Of a stretch of DNA of 7,508 nt, positions 4,608 to 7,508 are shown one piece after another. Every line of letters begins with the position of its first letter. Within the stretch, counting starts at the first letter, position 1. The DNA lies in contig JBILTL010000108.1 of NCBI GenBank assembly GCA_044371535.1, forward strand, positions 1-7,508, in the 5' to 3' direction. Source of the stretch: CAIZGX01 sp044371535 (GTDB lineage Bacteria > Bacteroidota > Bacteroidia > Flavobacteriales_D > Sanyastnellaceae). The notes under the pieces are model-generated. The model ran no database searches, had not been told where the DNA came from, and saw nothing but the letters and a program-made list of their open reading frames with translations. Made by a program: the position numbers and the translations under genes.

Positions 4608-7508
4608 ATGAAAAAGATTTTACTTGCGCTCTCGCTTTTCGCGTCTTTCAATGCATTTTCACAAGCACCTGTCAACGACATCTGCTCGAATGCGATTGAT
4701 CTTATTCCAAATGCACCAGCCGTTGCGACAAGTAATCTAAACACTGTAACGGAAGGAACGAGTCCTTCATGCGGAATTGGCGGAGGACTTGGTATAAAAG
4801 ACATCTGGTACAAATTCGTCTTTACCGGAGGGACATTTACCCTTACGACAACCTTAGGAACACTCACAGACACCCGCATGGCCTTGTACAACAGTTGCAA
4901 TGGCGCTCAACTTTTGTGTAACGATGATGCTGCTGGAATGGGCTATGCCTCTCAATTGGTAATGTCTTGTCCTACCTTAACAGTTGGAACAACCTATTAC
5001 GTTCAGGTAGGTGGATACAACAACCTTCAAGGTAACTTCAGTATACAACTAACTACTGCGGATATTCTCGGCTGCACCGATCCCTCGGCCGGAAATTACA
5101 ATGCGTGTGCAACGGTTGACGATGGATTTTGTAACATTTTCATGCCGAACGAGACATGTGCAACAGCAGTTGCCTTTGTTCCAAACAGCGGAGCCATTGT
5201 AACAAACAACCTCAATGTCGCTGTTGGTCCGACACCAGGATGCGGCGGAACCATTCGCGATATTTGGTATTCATTCGTTTATCAAGGTGGAAATGTAACC
5301 ATTCAAACCAGCGCTACTACTGGAACAGGAACAGGTTTAACGGATACACAACTTGCTGTATACAATGCCTGCAATGGATCTATCATAGCCTGCGACGACG
5401 ATGACAACACGGGGAATTTTTCATTGGTGAAATTCGGTTGTCCGATTGGAAACGGTTCAGCAGGTGCAAATGAAGATGACTATTTAGTGATTGGACAAAC
5501 CTACTATGTGCAAGTTGGCGGTTACAACAGCACCATGGGAGAGTTCAACTTCAATATAACAACTACAACCGTCTCGGGTTGCACTAACGCTAATGCAACG
5601 AACTACAATTCTTGCGCAACCATTGATGACGGAACATGTGAATTTCCTGCCTTGGCTTCCGATTTCAATTATTTTCCTTCAGGAACGAATTGTATGAATT
5701 TTCAATTCAACAACACTTCAACCGGAAATGCAACTTCGTTTGAATGGACCTTCCCGAATGACTGTGTACCTTCCACTTCAACATTGGAAAATCCAACCAC
5801 AACTTTCGCAGCTGTTGGCATGTTTCCAGTAACACTTACAACCTACGATCCGCAAGGAAATAGCAACAGTGTTACCTTGAATGTAATTGTAACAAGTGGA
5901 CACAACTTGACCGTTGACATCACCACTGATAACCTTCCACAACAGACTTCTTGGAAGGTTTTCAATCAAGAGAACCTTGTTATTCAACAAGGAACAAGCA
6001 ACGATGCAAACTTCTGCATCAGCAACAATTGTCACCGGGTAGAAATTTATGACACCGGGTCAAATGGCCTTTGTTGTGCGAATGGTGCTGGTAATTACAA
6101 CATTTATTTAGACGGAAACTCCGTTGCTACAGGGGCTGCATTTGGCGCACTTGCAACTATTCAAGTGAATTGTCCGCAAGGAACAAGCTGCGACAATGCC
6201 ATTGTCGCGAATCTCGGATTGAATACCGTTCCTACTCCGAACACTTGGTATTCTTTTACGCCTTCAGTGAACGGTCAATATCAAGTTTCAACATGTGGGT
6301 TAGCCGGATGTGATACTAAAATTTGGCTTTACGACTACTGTAACATGGCGTTGTTCGACAACAGCAATGAGGCAACTTATACTTACAACGACGATCTATG
6401 CGGTATTGAAAGTGAAATAACTCCTTACCTAGAAGGGGGAGTAACTTATTACATTCGCGTGGGTGATGACGGTGGTGCATGCGGGCTTAGCTCATTTCAA
6501 GTTCTATTCGAATACATGGGGCCTATTGTTGGATGTATGGACTTGAATGCTTGTAATTACAGTCCGCTGGCTGAAGAGCCTTCGGTTTGTTATTACAACG
6601 GTGATCCAAACTGTTCGAATGTGGGTCCTGATTTACTTGTGGAAGGAAACGTATTGTACACCTCGCTATACCAAACTACTTTGAATGCTACGGATGGATG
6701 TTTGGTGAATGAAGGATGTATTCAAGGATTGGGGACAAGACAAGTCGTTCGCTTTTCTACTCGAATTGATAACATCGGAAATCTCGATTATTTCATTGGG
6801 GTTCCAAACGTTGCGAATCCTCAATTCATTTTTGACCCTTGCCACAACCACTATCACTATTCGGGTTATGCAGAATATTTACTCTATGATTCGAATGGAA
6901 ATCTTATGCCTGAAATCGGATTTAAAAACGGTTTCTGCGTATTGGATTTGGGTTGTGTTACGGGTGTTGCGAAATTCGGATGTGGCAACATGGGTATTAC
7001 TGCTGGTTGCTATGACGTTTATGGTTCAGGATTGAGCTGTCAGTGGATTGACATTACGAACGTTCCTGCTGGAACCTATCACTTGGTGGTTCGCACCAAC
7101 TGGGACCAAGATCCAGATGCATTGGGTAACTATGAATTACGCTACGATAACAACTGGGCGCAAGTGTGTATTTCATTCGAGAGAGATGCAATGAATAACA
7201 TCGTCAACTTCGTTAAACTTCCAATAGGATCTTGTCCGCAAATCGTGGACTGTGTAGGGCAATTGTTCGGAAACGCTCAACCAGACTGCCTTGGAAACTG
7301 TCCAGCAGAAATGAAAAAAGGAGATTTGAATACCGACTTAAGTTACACGCAAGCAGATGTAGACCTTTATGGAAACAGTGCTGTATATTCTGATTTAGGT
7401 GCTTCTATTTGCAACGACTTAAATAGCGACGATGATATTAGTATTGCAGACGCCGCATATCTCGAAGCTTGCATCCATGCCCAAATAGATGAAGGGATTG
7501 CTCCAGGT
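4608..7508 (+). CDS. Secreted multidomain protein with lysyl oxidase and dockerin-like domains (3' truncated)
   Basis: The frame runs without a stop from ATG 4608 to the window edge, 967 codons, and continues beyond it. Residues 1-18 are a signal peptide (MKKILLALSLFASFNAFS, then Q). Domains in order: PPC-like module 1 (24-152) with cysteine motif (155-175); module 2 (181-321) with cysteine motif (324-344); PKD-like domain (about 350-430); a module with TTDNLPQQTSW and GLCCANG (432-522); PPC-like module 3 (527-636) with a diverged cysteine motif (642-661); lysyl oxidase domain (674-857); dockerin-like pair (905-957). The segment holds 48 cysteines, consistent with an extracellular disulfide-bonded protein. 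The LOX part suggests copper- and LTQ-dependent oxidation of primary amines to aldehydes, in animals the lysine side chains of matrix proteins; the bacterial substrate is unknown. A C-terminal type IX sorting domain would be expected for this kind of architecture but lies outside the window. The gene is 57 bases after the amidase and may be its own transcription unit. Confidence 0.88.
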   Translation, partial: MKKILLALSLFASFNAFSQAPVNDICSNAIDLIPNAPAVATSNLNTVTEGTSPSCGIGGGLGIKDIWYKFVFTGGTFTLTTTLGTLTDTRMALYNSCNGAQLLCNDDAAGMGYASQLVMSCPTLTVGTTYYVQVGGYNNLQGNFSIQLTTADILGCTDPSAGNYNACATVDDGFCNIFMPNETCATAVAFVPNSGAIVTNNLNVAVGPTPGCGGTIRDIWYSFVYQGGNVTIQTSATTGTGTGLTDTQLAVYNACNGSIIACDDDDNTGNFSLVKFGCPIGNGSAGANEDDYLVIGQTYYVQVGGYNSTMGEFNFNITTTTVSGCTNANATNYNSCATIDDGTCEFPALASDFNYFPSGTNCMNFQFNNTSTGNATSFEWTFPNDCVPSTSTLENPTTTFAAVGMFPVTLTTYDPQGNSNSVTLNVIVTSGHNLTVDITTDNLPQQTSWKVFNQENLVIQQGTSNDANFCISNNCHRVEIYDTGSNGLCCANGAGNYNIYLDGNSVATGAAFGALATIQVNCPQGTSCDNAIVANLGLNTVPTPNTWYSFTPSVNGQYQVSTCGLAGCDTKIWLYDYCNMALFDNSNEATYTYNDDLCGIESEITPYLEGGVTYYIRVGDDGGACGLSSFQVLFEYMGPIVGCMDLNACNYSPLAEEPSVCYYNGDPNCSNVGPDLLVEGNVLYTSLYQTTLNATDGCLVNEGCIQGLGTRQVVRFSTRIDNIGNLDYFIGVPNVANPQFIFDPCHNHYHYSGYAEYLLYDSNGNLMPEIGFKNGFCVLDLGCVTGVAKFGCGNMGITAGCYDVYGSGLSCQWIDITNVPAGTYHLVVRTNWDQDPDALGNYELRYDNNWAQVCISFERDAMNNIVNFVKLPIGSCPQIVDCVGQLFGNAQPDCLGNCPAEMKKGDLNTDLSYTQADVDLYGNSAVYSDLGASICNDLNSDDDISIADAAYLEACIHAQIDEGIAPG
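4677..5132 (+). repeat. PPC-like module 1 with cysteine motif
   Basis: Residues 24-175. The pattern is: NDICSNAIDL opening, KDIWYKFVF strand, TDTRMALYNSCNG, LLCNDD acidic turn, GTTYYVQVGGYNN strand, then GCTDPSAGNYNACATVDDG and Cys175. Module 2 follows the same order with the same key residues, so these are tandem protein-level repeats. They resemble the pre-peptidase C-terminal (PPC) beta-sandwich common in secreted Bacteroidota proteins; a binding or spacer role is inferred. Confidence 0.7.
5148..5639 (+). repeat. PPC-like module 2 with cysteine motif
   Basis: Residues 181-344. It repeats module 1: NETCATAVAF, RDIWYSFVY, TDTQLAVYNACNG, ACDDDD, QTYYVQVGGYNS, then GCTNANATNYNSCATIDDG and Cys344. 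It is slightly longer than module 1 owing to an insertion around residues 278-292. The DNA is diverged while the protein pattern is kept, which suggests an old duplication under selection. Confidence 0.7.
6186..6590 (+). repeat. PPC-like module 3, diverged, with cysteine motif
   Basis: Residues 527-661. SCDNAIVANL, NTWYSFTPS, CDTKIWLYDYCN, YTYNDDLCG and GVTYYIRVGDDG align with modules 1 and 2, and GCMDLNACNYSPLAEEPS followed by Cys661 is a diverged form of the closing motif. It is separated from module 2 by the PKD-like domain and the 432-522 module and directly precedes the lysyl oxidase domain. Confidence 0.65.
6627..7178 (+). other. Lysyl oxidase catalytic domain (within the 4608 gene)
   Basis: Residues about 674-857. 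The order of landmarks equals that of animal LOX: PDL opening (674), a close cysteine pair (698, 704), VRFSTRIDNIGNLDYF, copper motif CHNHYH (745-750; His746, His748, His750), FKNGFC with Lys773, CVLDLGC, FGC (792), GCYDVYG with Tyr805, CQWIDITNVPAGTY, and a closing YDNNWAQVCISF. Lys773 and Tyr805 correspond to Lys320 and Tyr355 of human LOX, which form the lysyl tyrosylquinone cofactor. The first His of the animal WxWHxCHxHYH motif is Asp743 here, but the three copper ligands remain. The domain is therefore potentially active. Confidence 0.88.
7320..7478 (+). other. Dockerin-like double calcium-binding repeat (within the 4608 gene)
   Basis: Residues 905-957 contain two loops with dockerin/EF-hand spacing. 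Loop 1 is GDLNTDLSYTQAD: Asp906, Asn908, Asp910 and Asp917 at loop positions 1, 3, 5 and 12. Loop 2 is CNDLNSDDDISIAD: Asp937, Asn939, Asp941, Asp943 and Asp948 at positions 1, 3, 5, 7 and 12. A short helix follows each loop. Dockerins bind calcium and dock to cohesins; in Bacteroidota such pairs also occur without cellulosomes. The partner is not in the window. Confidence 0.65.

Noticed and set aside
4595..4900. Minus-strand open frame of 101 codons across the start of the large gene
   Set aside because: It is antisense to a signal peptide and the first PPC-like module, with no recognisable domain; it is best explained as a shadow of the coding strand.
5156..5404. Open frame of 82 codons on the + strand
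   Set aside because: It lies in another frame inside the large secreted gene, its product is rich in Cys, Arg and Asn without family features, and the overlapping frame has clear repeat modules.
6709..7035. Open frame of 108 codons on the + strand over the lysyl oxidase region
   Set aside because: It is out of frame with the lysyl oxidase domain, whose copper and cofactor motifs are unmistakable; no start signal or recognisable product was seen.
2..7508. Functional link between the dsbD fragment and the 48-cysteine lysyl oxidase protein
   Set aside because: Four genes and about 4 kb lie between them, DsbD reduces rather than forms disulfides, and nothing in the sequence shows co-regulation.

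Overview
The window reads as a chromosomal segment of a Bacteroidota bacterium, most likely a marine or freshwater Flavobacteriia-type organism. This is an inference from gene content. The segment has a DUF5686 surface protein with a CarboxypepD_reg-like front domain, a Bacteroidota-type DsbD C-terminus with an ACVNC thioredoxin site, a secreted cysteine-rich multidomain protein with 'GCTD..A.NY..CA..DDG.C' modules, weak or absent Shine-Dalgarno sequences, and moderate-to-low GC. All genes are on the + strand. No RNA gene, insertion sequence, CRISPR array or phage gene was seen.

Layout: (1) bases 2-520, the 3' end of a dsbD-like thiol:disulfide interchange gene whose 5' part is outside the window; (2) 581-3055, a DUF5686 outer-membrane protein; (3) 3072-3761, pssA, phosphatidylserine synthase; (4) 3748-4002, purS, small subunit of FGAM synthase, overlapping pssA by 14 nt; (5) 4002-4550, a secreted zinc N-acetylmuramoyl-L-alanine amidase whose ATG shares one base with the purS stop; (6) 4608 to beyond 7508, a very large secreted protein, 967 codons long here and still open at the window edge. 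The first five genes are tightly packed and could be co-transcribed, joining envelope functions (disulfide chemistry, outer-membrane protein, phospholipid, peptidoglycan) with one purine gene.

The most interesting item is gene 6. After a signal peptide it carries two PPC-like beta-sandwich modules, each closed by a cysteine motif, then a PKD-like domain, a cysteine-containing module and a third PPC-like module. A lysyl oxidase (LOX) domain follows at residues about 674-857, then a dockerin-like double EF-hand at residues about 905-957. The LOX domain keeps the three copper histidines, the lysine and tyrosine that form the LTQ cofactor in animal LOX, and the family's cysteine pattern. It therefore looks like a potentially active, exported copper amine oxidase in a bacterium. 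Its substrate, secretion route and C-terminus cannot be seen in this window.
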